Assembly: GCF_014905415.1 (NCBI RefSeq)
Contig: NZ_BNEO01000001.1
Location: 1,364,001 to 1,428,000 of the forward strand
Source: Virgibacillus salexigens
Lineage (GTDB): Bacteria > Bacillota > Bacilli > Bacillales > Amphibacillaceae
Direction of reading: 5' to 3'
DNA length: 64,000 nucleotides
The number at the start of each line of letters is the position of its first letter. The first letter of the stretch is position 1. This document shows positions 10,795 to 20,468 of this stretch, piece after piece. The notes below the pieces were generated by a model. The model was not told where the DNA came from. It saw only the letters and a list, made by a program, of their open reading frames with translations, and did no database searches. A program made the translations under genes and the position numbers.

Positions 10795-12094
10795 TGCTTC
10801 GGTTCCTTTTATCGTTTACTTTTGCAACAGTCCCAATAATGGCAAGAAAGAGCAGGCTTACGTAAAACCCTAGTCTGCTTGTTTGCTGCATTGTCGTACC
10901 AGCTACTGTAATGACAATGAGCAGCGCCCCAAGCAAAACTTTCCCTTTCTCCCAACTCGACGTATTCTCAAGCTTTGTAAATGCAGCCAAGATGAACAAC
11001 CAATTATAGATAAGCATTAAACCCGCAGCCGTTGTCATATATTCAAAGATCTTCTCTGGTAACAATAAAGCAATGATTATGGAAAAGAAAAGAACAGCAG
11101 CTGTAAATAAAAAAGCTGGCATCGGAACCTTGAATTTCCCCTGTTTTGCTAATATAGCTGGGGCGTCCTTATCCTCCGCAAGTGATGTTACTAATGTTAT
11201 AACAGCATAAAGCGCAGCTACCATGGTCGAAAATCCAGCAACAATTAAAATGCCAGTAAATAGATCAATGATTAATGGGAGTTGATACAGCTCGAGTGCA
11301 GTAATAAATGGACTTTCATCTGGGTTCACCATTGTCCAAGGAACTAATGCTAATACGAGCGCTATCGAAATCAGATAAATTACAGTAAGTAGGATAAGCA
11401 TTACCTTCCCTGCTTTGGGTGCTGTCCTGGGATCTTTCAAATCGATGACTACTAGTCCCATTACCTCAATACCGCCAAAGGCATAAACTGCATACAATAA
11501 GGCTTGCCAGATGCCAGTAATACCTTGTGTAAAGAAATGCTGACCATCCATTAGATAGGGCATTGTTCCAGACGAATTTCCATTTAATCCTCTGATTAAT
11601 AGGATAATGGAAACAAAGATAAATATTAGAATGGCAGCCAATTTCACGATACCGAATCCATTTTCAATCTTCTCAAAGCCTTGCATGCCTGCTAATAATA
11701 CGAGCAAGCCCAAGCCCCCATATATTGCTGCAAGCATCCATAATGGCAGCTCAGGAAACCAAAATTGTGTAAAGATCCCTAATGCGATCAGCTGACTACC
11801 CATTATCAATACCTCAGATAAACAGTATATCCAGCCATTACTGAAACCCGCCCACCTTCCGAACGCCTTTTTCGCATAGGAGCGGAATGATCCTTTATCA
11901 GGATCATTTACCGAAAGCTTCGCCAATGCATCGTAAACAATATATGTGCCAATAGCTGCTAATAAAAATGCAATTAAAACCGCATTGCCTCCGCTTTGAA
12001 TTGCGATGCTAGATCCAAGGAAAAAACCTGTACCAATCGTACATCCAATACCAAGCAATGACAGCTGCCACCACTTCATCTGTCCTTTATTCAT
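10787..12094 (-). CDS. APC-superfamily amino-acid permease
   Basis: About 435 residues in twelve hydrophobic helices, beginning KWWQLSLLGIGCTIGTGFFL, which contains the G-x-G-x-x-x-G-T-G substrate-binding loop of helix 1 of APC transporters. The ATG at 12092-12094 was chosen because it gives the usual family N-terminus; an upstream in-frame start at 12142 would overlap the next gene. It follows the arginine-deiminase-like gene by 14 bases, so the two probably form an operon in which the permease brings in (or exchanges) the amino acid that the hydrolase acts on. Confidence 0.85.
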   Translation of the reverse strand: MNKGQMKWWQLSLLGIGCTIGTGFFLGSSIAIQSGGNAVLIAFLLAAIGTYIVYDALAKLSVNDPDKGSFRSYAKKAFGRWAGFSNGWIYCLSEVLIMGSQLIALGIFTQFWFPELPLWMLAAIYGGLGLLVLLAGMQGFEKIENGFGIVKLAAILIFIFVSIILLIRGLNGNSSGTMPYLMDGQHFFTQGITGIWQALLYAVYAFGGIEVMGLVVIDLKDPRTAPKAGKVMLILLTVIYLISIALVLALVPWTMVNPDESPFITALELYQLPLIIDLFTGILIVAGFSTMVAALYAVITLVTSLAEDKDAPAILAKQGKFKVPMPAFLFTAAVLFFSIIIALLLPEKIFEYMTTAAGLMLIYNWLFILAAFTKLENTSSWEKGKVLLGALLIVITVAGTTMQQTSRLGFYVSLLFLAIIGTVAKVNDKRNRSTI

Positions 12095-12108
12095 TCTTCT
12101 GCCACATC

Positions 12109-13050
12109 CTACTTTAAACGAACGAGAGGAAGGGTCATACAACGAATCCCGCCACCTGCTTTCTCTAATTCAGTGACATCAACTTCAATAATCTTTTTCT
12201 TGTCCATTTTTGGATGCTTTTTCAGCATCTGTTTATGTGCCTGTTTACTAATTAATATCGTTTCCGGGTCCAAATTAAGAAAGTTGATATCTGGTATCGT
12301 ATTGTATTGTTCTAACCAGTAAACCGCGAAACCGTGGCGCTCTAAGAATTGCTTCGGCATTTCATAATGCGATCCTTGCTCTGTCCATACATGGATTGGA
12401 AAATGGCGAACAAACTGCTTCGCAACCATAAGCTCTCCTCCAGCTACATTGCAATTCATATCTAAATGCAGGGTATCCGATCGCCTCGGTAAGCTAAGGA
12501 TACCTATCTCAGAAAAACCTGCTTGAAAGATACGATCCTTTACTTCTTCCACACTTTCCAAGCTTGTTCGCATCCCTACATTAATCCAAACAACGTCTTG
12601 ATTAAGAATTAATACATCACCAAACTCCAGAGCTTTCAAATGATTAGTTGCCTCCATACGAAACGCTTGTGGAAACCATGTATTCATTAGTTGATGGACC
12701 TGGACATATTCTGGCCGTCTCATAAAGGTTCCCGCTTCCCCAGGCAGCATCGTCTTTCCAAATACACAGGCAAGATCTCTAACAAAAAACCGATTGATCA
12801 ACTGACTACTTAGCTGCTGACCTTGGGAATCCAAGTATTGCGAGTAATCGATTACTTCCACTCCCGCATCTTCTAAAGCTGTTTTAAAGGAAGCAAAATT
12901 TGCTTGTGCCGTTTCATGATGAACTGGTGCACTCCATTGCACATCCTCTGCCGTTTTTAGATCAGGGATGCTTATTTGTGATGGTGAACATACGAATACC
13001 ACCTTTAATTCCCCATGTTCTGACCAGCAGCCAGGCTCCCATGTCCCCAT
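12109..13050 (-). CDS. arginine deiminase/DDAH-like amidinohydrolase
   Basis: A 313-residue member of the guanidino-group-modifying superfamily. The catalytic Cys is near the C-terminus in GGGIRCMTLPL, the His in DTLHLDMNCNV near residue 195, and a further substrate region is KALEFGDVLILNQ near residue 140. These enzymes hydrolyse arginine, methylarginine or related guanidino/ureido compounds. It is shorter than classical ArcA (about 410 residues), and there is no arcB or arcC next to it, so ordinary arginine deiminase fermentation is not indicated. GGTAGGAGG precedes the ATG. The adjacent permease probably supplies the substrate. Confidence 0.82.
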   Translation of the reverse strand: MGTWEPGCWSEHGELKVVFVCSPSQISIPDLKTAEDVQWSAPVHHETAQANFASFKTALEDAGVEVIDYSQYLDSQGQQLSSQLINRFFVRDLACVFGKTMLPGEAGTFMRRPEYVQVHQLMNTWFPQAFRMEATNHLKALEFGDVLILNQDVVWINVGMRTSLESVEEVKDRIFQAGFSEIGILSLPRRSDTLHLDMNCNVAGGELMVAKQFVRHFPIHVWTEQGSHYEMPKQFLERHGFAVYWLEQYNTIPDINFLNLDPETILISKQAHKQMLKKHPKMDKKKIIEVDVTELEKAGGGIRCMTLPLVRLK

Positions 13051-13206
13051 GCTACCTCCTACCTTCCATTATGTATTGACCTTAGCGTTACCATTTCAGA
13101 GAAGGATTATGAATAGGTTATGGTTGAAATCTTACCAATTTATACATGAAACGAAGAAAACAGGAAAATATAAACTGCGATGAATAATTAATAGGAGGAA
13201 TGTAAG

Positions 13207-13836
13207 ATGCAAAATATGAATCAACCTGGAAATCAACAGCAGCCAAGCAATATGCCACAAAATCAACCCATGCAAAACCATGGCGGTCATGAATTATTTG
13301 ATGCGCACGAGGTGATTGCAGGGATTATTAGTATGCTGGATCAATACCAAATGTATGATCAGCATATTCAAGATCCGGAATTAAAGGATATCCTAACGCG
13401 CCAATCGGCGTTTGTTACCCAAACATACAATACGATTGTTCAGACTTTCCAGACAGGTCAAGACCCGCAAGTACCTACAGGACAATATGAAATGATTCAA
13501 GATAACAATACGGTCTATGGAATCAAACCTGGACAACCAAAAAAACCAAATGCTTCAATTAACGAACTGTCCGACCAAGGATTATCTGCCTATATGTTAG
13601 GACAGACAAAATCCTTAACTTCACTACTAGCAATGACAGCTGTAGAGATGACAAACCCTGTATTACGTCGGGTTATTGCAGATACCGTTCCTAACTTTAT
13701 TGAGTTAAGCTATGAAATTTTTCTTTATCAAAATAAACACGGTTACTATCAAGTTCCACAATTAATGCAGCAGGATATGACACAAATGTTAAACAGCTAT
13801 ACTACCGTGCCACAACAAGGAAATCAGTTACAATAG
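13207..13836 (+). CDS. CotF-family spore coat protein
   Basis: A 209-residue protein with a Gln/Asn/Pro-rich N-terminus and a CotF-like domain: DAHEVIAGIISMLDQYQMY near residue 31, then LSAYMLGQTKSLTSLLAMTA and a C-terminal YEIFLYQNKHGYYQVPQ. Such ferritin-like helical proteins sit in the Bacillus spore coat and are made in the mother cell. ATAGGAGGAATG precedes the start. A terminator follows. Confidence 0.85.
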   Translation: MQNMNQPGNQQQPSNMPQNQPMQNHGGHELFDAHEVIAGIISMLDQYQMYDQHIQDPELKDILTRQSAFVTQTYNTIVQTFQTGQDPQVPTGQYEMIQDNNTVYGIKPGQPKKPNASINELSDQGLSAYMLGQTKSLTSLLAMTAVEMTNPVLRRVIADTVPNFIELSYEIFLYQNKHGYYQVPQLMQQDMTQMLNSYTTVPQQGNQLQ

Positions 13837-13842
13837 ATAGAC

Positions 13843-13889
13843 AAAAAGAGGTCAGGGATAGGCTCTCTAGATCGTGGCCTCTTTTTTGT
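13843..13889 (+). terminator. terminator after the CotF-like gene
   Basis: AAAAGAGG at 13844-13851 pairs with CCTCTTTT at 13878-13885, with further pairing inside, followed by TTGT. It lies immediately after the coat gene stop. Confidence 0.75.
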
Positions 13890-14067
13890 AATTTATTTTA
13901 GAGCAATCTCTAAATTAGCTTGCATTTCATCAAATTACATGATATTATTAAAGTTAATTATTTTTGTTCGGTGTAAAGGATAGCATGAGTAACTACTTTT
14001 CGTCTTGAGATTCGCTTTGGGCAAGGATAGTAATATAATGTGCGAGAACGCACGAGGAGGCAACAAA

Positions 14068-14268
14068 ATGGAACAAGGTACAGTTAAATGGTTTAATGCA
14101 GATAAAGGATTTGGATTTATCGAACGTGAAGGTAACGACGATGTATTCGTACACTTCTCTGCAATTCAAAGCGAAGGCTTCAAGACTTTAGACGAAGGTC
14201 AAAAAGTAACATTTGACGTAGAACAAGGTAATCGTGGACCACAAGCAGCTAACGTTCAAAAAGCATAA
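14068..14268 (+). CDS. cold-shock protein (CspA/CspB family)
   Basis: A 66-residue single cold-shock domain with RNP1 KGFGFIER and RNP2 VFVHFSAI. The start at 14068 follows CGAGGAGGC and gives the standard [18 protein letters not shown]-terminus; the open frame upstream is leader. These proteins bind single-stranded RNA and DNA and act as RNA chaperones. The leader of about 100 bases may carry cold-induced structure, but I see no decisive motif. Confidence 0.95.
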   Translation: MEQGTVKWFNADKGFGFIEREGNDDVFVHFSAIQSEGFKTLDEGQKVTFDVEQGNRGPQAANVQKA

Positions 14269-14310
14269 TAAAAAACAGGCACTAAACGATAGGGCCTGCT
14301 AGCTTCATTG

Positions 14311-14349
14311 GCTTGTAAAGAAACTTTCTGTTTCTTTACAAGCTTTTTT
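14311..14349 (+). terminator. strong intrinsic terminator after the cold-shock gene
   Basis: GCTTGTAAAGAAA at 14311-14323 and TTTCTTTACAAGC at 14331-14343 form a perfect 13-bp stem with a 7-base loop, followed by TTTTTTATTTT. It also abuts the convergent vanZ-like gene. Confidence 0.95.
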
Positions 14350-14352
14350 ATT

Positions 14353-14922
14353 TTAACGATTAAAAGCAAAGAGGATGATTACAAGGATAAACAATGGAAT
14401 ACCAATTGCAGTGGATGTAATAGCAACTATTTTTTTTGCTTTTTCCGTGGACTTTACAAATAACATAATTAGGTAAAATAGAATGATGCCAAGCAATCCG
14501 CCGAAGCTATTTAATATAACATCATCAATATCGGTCGCACCAATCGCAAATGTATACTGAATAATTTCTACAGCAACACTCATCACAATGATGGTTAAAA
14601 AAACACCTAAGGTCGAACGCGTTTTACGCAAAAGCATAAAGTAAATTCCAGCTGGGATAAAGATGAGGATATTCCCCCAAACATTTACATCAACCAACCT
14701 CGTTTGTATTCCGTCATCGACTTGGATATAATCGTTTATCGAAGCGAAGGGGATAAAGTTCACACTACGGAAGTCAGCATCCCCTCGCATAAATAGTAAT
14801 TGAATTAATAAACCTACATAAAAGAGCAACATCGCCCAAAACATAATTGATGATAGTTGTATTTTTCGCACGTCTTCCATACCTCTTCTGATAGATGATT
14901 TTTCTACTATAAACGATATCAT
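14353..14922 (-). CDS. VanZ-like family membrane protein
   Basis: About 189 residues (175 if the ATG at 14878-14880 is used) with four or five hydrophobic segments. The VanZ-like pattern is clear: NFIPFASI near residue 75, NVWGNILIFIPAGIYF near residue 100, and VEIIQYTFAIGATDIDDVILNSFGG near residues 138-160 (described in parts). VanZ-like proteins are membrane proteins whose founder gives low-level teicoplanin resistance; the general function is unknown. Neither start has a convincing ribosome binding site, so the start is uncertain. Confidence 0.82.
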   Translation of the reverse strand: MISFIVEKSSIRRGMEDVRKIQLSSIMFWAMLLFYVGLLIQLLFMRGDADFRSVNFIPFASINDYIQVDDGIQTRLVDVNVWGNILIFIPAGIYFMLLRKTRSTLGVFLTIIVMSVAVEIIQYTFAIGATDIDDVILNSFGGLLGIILFYLIMLFVKSTEKAKKIVAITSTAIGIPLFILVIILFAFNR

Positions 14923-14960
14923 AAAGGGTAGATAGCAAGCTATACGTCTGAAGATTTATT

Positions 14961-17900
14961 CTATAATTGTAATATTTCTCGAATATCTTCCTCTGTAAGC
15001 GAGGAGGCTTTGTTATCATGAGGGTCAATGATCTGTTCAATAAGATCTCGTTTTTTTTCTTGTAACGCATTCATTTTTTCTTCAATGGTTCCTTTTGAGA
15101 TTAACTTGATTACCTGTACGTCATTTTTCTGTCCAATCCGATGGGCGCGATCGGCTGCTTGCTCTTCGACTGCCGGGTTCCACCACATGTCGTAAAGGAT
15201 AACCGTATCCGCACCGGTTAAATTCAGCCCCGTTCCACCTGCTTTCATAGAAATAAGAAAGAAATCACGTTCTCCCGAGTTGAAGCGATGACAACGATTC
15301 ACTCGCTCTGCAGAAGGTGTCTCGCCATCCAAGTAAAAATACGGAATACCTTGCACCGTTAATTCCTTACCAATCAAACCTAGCATGATGGTGAATTGTG
15401 AGAAAATCAATACCCTTCGCCCTGCATGCCTTGACTCCTCAACCAAACCTTTTACCTGTTCAAATTTTGCAGAAGTTCCTTTGTAGCCGTCTACAAATAA
15501 GCTTGGATGACAACAAATCTGACGTAATCGTGTGAGTCCAGCCAGAATCTTAATCCGATTTTTCCGGATGGTATCCCTATCTAAATGCTTCAACGTATCA
15601 TGTCGCAGCTTTGCCAAATAAGCAGCATAGAGCTTTTTCTGTGCAGGGAATAATTCTACCGATTCACTAACTTCTATTTTTTTCGGAAGCTCGTTCAGGA
15701 CATCCGCTTTTAGCCGGCGAAGCAGAAATGGACGCATCCTCCTGGAGATCTGCTTTCTCGTCAAATTACTGTACGCCTTTATGCCTTGGAATAATTCTGG
15801 AAAGACCACGTGAAAAATCGACCACAATTCTTCTAATGCATTCTCCATTGGTGTCCCTGTAAGGGCAAAGCGATTGTACGCCTGTAATTTCTTTACGGAT
15901 CTTGCCGTTTGTGTGACAGGGTTCTTAAAGGCTTGTGCTTCATCAAAAAAGACCGTATGGAAGACTTGCTTTTCAAACCAGTTTATCTCTCTACGCAGTA
16001 ACGGGTAAGAAATAATCACAACATCCTTTTCCATTATGTTCATTTGGATTTGCGTTCGCGCTGCTCGATTGCCATCAATCAGGCCTGCCCGAATTTCAGG
16101 CGTAAACCGCTTCAATTCCTCTAACCAATTATAGGTTAGTGAAGATGGACAAACGATCAGCACTGGCAGCTGTTGCTTCCGAATTTCATCCAGCTCTGCC
16201 ATGATAAACGCGATACTTTGAATCGTTTTTCCGAGACCCATATCATCTGCTAAAATGCCGCCAAAACCATAATCAGCTAGGGTTTTCATCCAACGAAAAC
16301 CATGTTTTTGATAGTCATGCAATACAGACTGTAACGCATCTGGAATCGGATAGCGATCAGGATTTGGATGCTGGATGCGTTTTAAAAACTGTAGAAAGGA
16401 TGCTTCTAAGGTGAAGACTGCGTCATCCGCAGCATCCAACAGCTGAAATCCCTTCGTAACAGGAACATGCACACCTATTTCTAAATCATCATCCTGCGTT
16501 GGAACGGCTTTTAAGAACCGCTGGATTTCCTCAAATTCTTTTGTCTCTAGTGTCAGTAAGGAACCATCTCGCAGTCGATAATACTTGCGTTTTTCCTCCA
16601 ACGCTGCTAATACTTCGCGAATATCTTGCTCAGGAAATCCTTCCATTTCAAACTTGAATTCCAGCCAGTTGATGCGATCCTTCTGTGCCTTCACCTTAAT
16701 TCTTGGTGGAACAGCGCTTTTTGTAACACGAGCACGGACCGCCGTCGTCGCATAGACGTTCACAAGCGCATGAAGTTTTGGGAGCATATGATATAAAAAT
16801 TCATACTCAAGCTCCTCATTATGCAAGAAGTACCCTTCATCGGTTACCGCAAATTGACTATCTTCCATCAATTTCAAAATAGTATCTTCCTTCTCGACGT
16901 CTCGAATAATGAGTGATCCTGTTTGAATGGGCTGATGTGACAATGGATGGATCACGATATTTTCATAATGAAACTCTACACTGGCAAGCAGCCGATTTTT
17001 CACCCGATCCAAGTATAGGTTAGCTTGAAGCGGGATTTTTGCAACTTGATTCGTTACCTTATTCGATAGATGAACTGATCCTAATCGCCGTAATCTAGGA
17101 ACCATATTTTCCATAAATAATGGGAATCGTTCCTGTGGGATCGTTATAGGTTCGGTTTTAGCAGCCTGCAGCATCTGCTTCAAATCCATCAGATACTTCA
17201 TATCTTTTTGTTCTAGAGACAGGATCACCCCATCATACAGAACTAAGTTATACGCCGAAAATACACTGACACGATCAAACCCTGTCACTTCAAGCAGGTA
17301 CCCATTGCCATCCTTTGCTTCCTTAACGGAAAACTGCATCGGCAAACGATCCTCAGCTAAACGAATCCCGGCATAAACATGTCCACCATATTCAAGATTT
17401 ACATTAGACACATCTGTAAGTAATGGCATGATTCGTTGCCAAGCAGACGTTGGAATGAACAGTAACGGATTGGGGCTTTCCGCCTTTGAATGTACATATA
17501 TATGCTCATCAATCACCACTTGGATCAGCTCATGGACAACGGCATCTGTATCCGTGTCAAAATAATGCAGTTCTGGGTCATAACCGCTCGCTGCATAAGG
17601 CACCCCTTCTCTGACGGCTGTCAGGAAGGTACGAATATCCCATACATCTGATGTGCCTAACTTTAGTGCAATGCCAAACATATTCTCTCCGGAATCCAAG
17701 GTGAGCTGTTTTACGGAAAATAGCACAGAAAGCCCTTGCCTATTTTCAAAGTGACGCTGTTTCCCGCTTGGCCGTTCAGTGCACCGGTCCAACATAGCTA
17801 TCATTCCATTTGCTAGCTCCGCATCCGCAACGTGCTGTTCTTGTTTCTGGCGATCATGTATCGCAAGCAACACCGCAGCAATATGCTGACAATCCTTTTT

Positions 17901-18125
17901 CACAGATGCTAATGCCGGACAACTGCACCGCGTTTGTACCACCTTACCTACATTCATCTCTACTGTCACATAAAAATTCTCTTTTCCACTGACAGTAGCT
18001 TCACAATAAGCATCCGTAAACTTGGTGAAGGTTACCTTATTTGCCCGATAAAAAGAGCCTCCTTTTTTGAAGGAGGATGTGCCGCACATTTCTTCAATTT
18101 TTTTGTGAGTTAGTTTTATATTCAA
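14961..18125 (-). CDS. SWIM zinc-finger SNF2-family helicase
   Basis: A 1054-residue protein. Near residue 64 CSCPALASVKKDCQH forms a SWIM zinc finger (C-x-C...C-x-H). The C-terminal half is a SNF2/RapA-type motor: Walker A DDMGLGKT near residue 624, motif II FFDEAQAFKNP near residue 728 (DEAQ instead of DEAH), LTGTPMEN, then the second RecA lobe with VLIFSQFT, GGTGLNLTGAD and DRAHRIGQ. The layout is that of YwqA-like bacterial SNF2 proteins, which translocate on DNA or act with RNA polymerase. Partners are unknown and it appears monocistronic. Confidence 0.92.
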   Translation of the reverse strand: MNIKLTHKKIEEMCGTSSFKKGGSFYRANKVTFTKFTDAYCEATVSGKENFYVTVEMNVGKVVQTRCSCPALASVKKDCQHIAAVLLAIHDRQKQEQHVADAELANGMIAMLDRCTERPSGKQRHFENRQGLSVLFSVKQLTLDSGENMFGIALKLGTSDVWDIRTFLTAVREGVPYAASGYDPELHYFDTDTDAVVHELIQVVIDEHIYVHSKAESPNPLLFIPTSAWQRIMPLLTDVSNVNLEYGGHVYAGIRLAEDRLPMQFSVKEAKDGNGYLLEVTGFDRVSVFSAYNLVLYDGVILSLEQKDMKYLMDLKQMLQAAKTEPITIPQERFPLFMENMVPRLRRLGSVHLSNKVTNQVAKIPLQANLYLDRVKNRLLASVEFHYENIVIHPLSHQPIQTGSLIIRDVEKEDTILKLMEDSQFAVTDEGYFLHNEELEYEFLYHMLPKLHALVNVYATTAVRARVTKSAVPPRIKVKAQKDRINWLEFKFEMEGFPEQDIREVLAALEEKRKYYRLRDGSLLTLETKEFEEIQRFLKAVPTQDDDLEIGVHVPVTKGFQLLDAADDAVFTLEASFLQFLKRIQHPNPDRYPIPDALQSVLHDYQKHGFRWMKTLADYGFGGILADDMGLGKTIQSIAFIMAELDEIRKQQLPVLIVCPSSLTYNWLEELKRFTPEIRAGLIDGNRAARTQIQMNIMEKDVVIISYPLLRREINWFEKQVFHTVFFDEAQAFKNPVTQTARSVKKLQAYNRFALTGTPMENALEELWSIFHVVFPELFQGIKAYSNLTRKQISRRMRPFLLRRLKADVLNELPKKIEVSESVELFPAQKKLYAAYLAKLRHDTLKHLDRDTIRKNRIKILAGLTRLRQICCHPSLFVDGYKGTSAKFEQVKGLVEESRHAGRRVLIFSQFTIMLGLIGKELTVQGIPYFYLDGETPSAERVNRCHRFNSGERDFFLISMKAGGTGLNLTGADTVILYDMWWNPAVEEQAADRAHRIGQKNDVQVIKLISKGTIEEKMNALQEKKRDLIEQIIDPHDNKASSLTEEDIREILQL

Positions 18126-18361
18126 ACGTCTCGCCCGCTTCTATACATTTCCTAATTGTTAATATGATTGTACCATACGAGGTTCAAGAGACAAATGGAT
18201 TGGCTTTTGCAGGATGGAAGGCGTTGATAGTATATAATTTTTTCTGATCTTTTGGGATATTTTAACTCATCGTACTCGATTACCAGCAAATAACTCCTAA
18301 CAAGGATAAGCATAAAACAAAGTTGCAATACTAATCAAATTATAACGATGATAAAATTACC

Positions 18362-18395
18362 TTGACGATCACAGTAATATGTTGTATGATATACA
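18362..18395 (+). promoter_or_regulatory. sigma-A promoter with PadR-type operator over the -10
   Basis: TTGACG (18362-18367), a 17-base spacer and TATGAT (18385-18390) form a near-consensus promoter. The palindrome TGTAT-GAT-ATACA (18383-18395) covers the -10 and start region. PadR regulators bind such ATGT/ACAT-rich dyads next to their own gene, so autorepression is inferred. Confidence 0.75.
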
Positions 18396-18414
18396 TGTGA
18401 AAAGGAGTGACACA

Positions 18415-18771
18415 ATGGGAAATAATAAAAGCTCATCAGACTTACTCAGAGGACATACAGATACGATTATTCTGAAGTTATTGATGGGTGGCGACAAATA
18501 TGGATATGAAATATCGAAGTTGATCCTTTCCAACTCCAATGGGGAGTATGAATTGAAGGAAGCCACGATGTATTCAAGCTTAAAGAGACTTGAGAAAGAT
18601 GGACGCATTACTTCATATTGGGGTGATGGGAGCCAAGGGGGAAGGAGAAAGTATTATCGGATTACTGAAATCGGAAAAAAGACTTTTTTTGAAAACAAAC
18701 AGAACTGGGAGTTTGCAAAACGCGTTCTGGACCAATTATTAAAAGAGGAAGGTGGCAATAACAATGAATAA
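18415..18771 (+). CDS. PadR-family transcriptional regulator
   Basis: A 118-residue winged-helix protein starting LLRGHTDTIILKLLMGGDKYGYEI, recognisable in parts as the PadR fold. ATMYSSLKRLEKDGRI near residue 57 is the recognition helix and wing, followed by RRKYYRITEIGKK. AAAAGGAGTG precedes the ATG at 18415. It heads the operon with a pentapeptide-repeat protein and an ABC exporter and overlaps the next gene by 8 bases. PadR proteins are usually ligand-released repressors of such exporters. Confidence 0.9.
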   Translation: MGNNKSSSDLLRGHTDTIILKLLMGGDKYGYEISKLILSNSNGEYELKEATMYSSLKRLEKDGRITSYWGDGSQGGRRKYYRITEIGKKTFFENKQNWEFAKRVLDQLLKEEGGNNNE

Positions 18772-19486
18772 GAAATTAATGACGTATTTAGATGAAGTAT
18801 TCTCACCCTATGAGGACTTGCATGTAGTCAGAGAATTAAAGGAGGAGTTGTCCAGTGATTTGCAGGAAAAATGGAGTGACTTGAAAAATCAAGGTTATAA
18901 TGACGAAACGGCTTACAGCATGACCGTCGACTCTATAGGAGATATTTCGGAGATCATCGAAAGTATTTCTTCAAAAACAATAGAGTTAAAACAAATGGTA
19001 GGCAGGGATTTCTCAAAAATCGACCTACGAGACTCCGATCTAAAGCAGGTTGAAGTGCATGAAGGAAAATTCAACAAAAGCGCCATGGATGGATCGGACT
19101 TCAGCGGTTCCGACTTAACAAATAGTTCTTTTCAATCCAGTGATTTGAGAAATATTACATTCGATGGCTCTAATCTGACTGGAGCAAAACTCATTAAATC
19201 TGCCTTGTCAGGTGCAAGCTTTCAAAGATGTGTCTTAAATTATACGGACTTCAGCTATTCCGATTTATCTGGCATATGTTTTGCTAATCACACATTTGAG
19301 GGAACTATTTTTGATAAAGCAGGGTTAAAAGGAACATCTTTTAAAAATGCAGTTTTTAGAAATGTTTCTTTTAGACACTCCTATGACGTGAAAAAGGCTG
19401 ATTTTGACGGAGCTACAATGGATAAGTTAACCTATGCCGTTTTGAAAGGAAGTAAAGCAAACTTGAAGAATGTAACCGTAATATAA
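18764..19486 (+). CDS. pentapeptide-repeat protein with a permease-prefix-like N-terminus
   Basis: A 240-residue protein. Residues 1-75 resemble the helical DUF1700/permease-prefix domain found beside PadR regulators (MNKKLMTYLDEVF, then an Asp/Glu-rich helical region). From about residue 85 on, A(D/N)LXX-type pentapeptides repeat (DLRDSDLKQVEV, MDGSDFSGSDLTNSSF, SNLTGAKL), which predicts a right-handed quadrilateral beta helix. Such helices can mimic DNA or shield targets of antibiotics. The role here is unknown; its place between the regulator and the exporter suggests a part in sensing or resistance. Confidence 0.8.
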   Translation: MNKKLMTYLDEVFSPYEDLHVVRELKEELSSDLQEKWSDLKNQGYNDETAYSMTVDSIGDISEIIESISSKTIELKQMVGRDFSKIDLRDSDLKQVEVHEGKFNKSAMDGSDFSGSDLTNSSFQSSDLRNITFDGSNLTGAKLIKSALSGASFQRCVLNYTDFSYSDLSGICFANHTFEGTIFDKAGLKGTSFKNAVFRNVSFRHSYDVKKADFDGATMDKLTYAVLKGSKANLKNVTVI

Positions 19487-19514
19487 CCATATTTTTTAAA
19501 AATGGGGGATACAA

Positions 19515-20468
19515 ATGATTCAAACTAATACAGCTATTGCTGTCAAAGGCCTTAAGAAGTCCTACAAGAATCTGAACGTACTGAAGGACATTGATTTTAC
19601 TGTACAAAAGGGTAGTATTTTCGCTCTCCTTGGCTCCAATGGTGCGGGGAAAACAACAACAGTCAAAATTCTAACGACTTTGCTTCTTCCAGATAAAGGG
19701 AGCCCAGAGATTTGCGGTTTTGACGTCATCCGGCAGCCGGATCAAGTTCGTGAAAAAATCAGCCTGACGGGCCAATCCACCGCAGTTGATCCTGTGTTGA
19801 CCGGGAGAGAGAATTTACGTATGATTGGCAAATTACGTCATCTGCCCGATGCAAATCGTCAGGCGGATGAATTGCTTGAACAGGTGCAGTTGCTTGACGC
19901 CGCTGACCAGAAAGTCGCCACTTATTCCGGCGGTATGCAGAGACGGCTCGACCTGGCAATGGGTTTGATCGGGGGCCCATCTGTTATATTCCTCGACGAG
20001 CCGACCACCGGCTTGGATCCGCAAAGCCGTAAAGCTTTGTGGCAAATCATTAAAGACCTTGCTGATTCAGGCATCACCGTGTTTTTAACGACCCAGTATT
20101 TAGAGGAGGCAGACCAGCTTGCCGACCATATCGCTATTCTTAATGATGGGGAAATTATAGCGGAAGGAACTGCAGCAGAACTAAAAAAACTACTTCCCCA
20201 TGGGCATATTGAACTTAAATTTAGTGATGAAAAAGAATTACAATTAGCACGTAATCTGCTTATTCAATATAATATAAGCCTAAGCAAGGAGAACCCTACG
20301 ATGACGATTACCACCGATGGGAGCATCCAACAGATGACGGCGATTTTAAGCCAGCTTGACCACGCAGACATAACGGTGACTGAATTTTCTCAAAAGAAAC
20401 CGACACTCGAGGATGTTTTCCTCGCGATGATCGATGAAAACCATGGAGAGGAAAATGCTTTATGTTAA
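19515..20468 (+). CDS. ABC transporter ATP-binding protein (DrrA-like)
   Basis: A 317-residue ATPase: Walker A GSNGAGKTTT near residue 40, signature YSGGMQRRLDLAM near residue 138, Walker B VIFLDEPTTGLDP near residue 157, and switch His replaced by Gln in FLTTQYLEEAD, a known trait of drug-exporter DrrA-type ATPases. The C-terminal 100 residues form the DrrA1-type extension. GGGGGA precedes the ATG. It pairs with the permease that starts 7 bases before its own stop. Confidence 0.93.
   Translation: MIQTNTAIAVKGLKKSYKNLNVLKDIDFTVQKGSIFALLGSNGAGKTTTVKILTTLLLPDKGSPEICGFDVIRQPDQVREKISLTGQSTAVDPVLTGRENLRMIGKLRHLPDANRQADELLEQVQLLDAADQKVATYSGGMQRRLDLAMGLIGGPSVIFLDEPTTGLDPQSRKALWQIIKDLADSGITVFLTTQYLEEADQLADHIAILNDGEIIAEGTAAELKKLLPHGHIELKFSDEKELQLARNLLIQYNISLSKENPTMTITTDGSIQQMTAILSQLDHADITVTEFSQKKPTLEDVFLAMIDENHGEENALC

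Noticed and set aside
14774-15070. Minus-strand 98-codon frame between vanZ-like and SNF2 genes
   Set aside because: It overlaps both genes in another frame and its composition is not protein-like.
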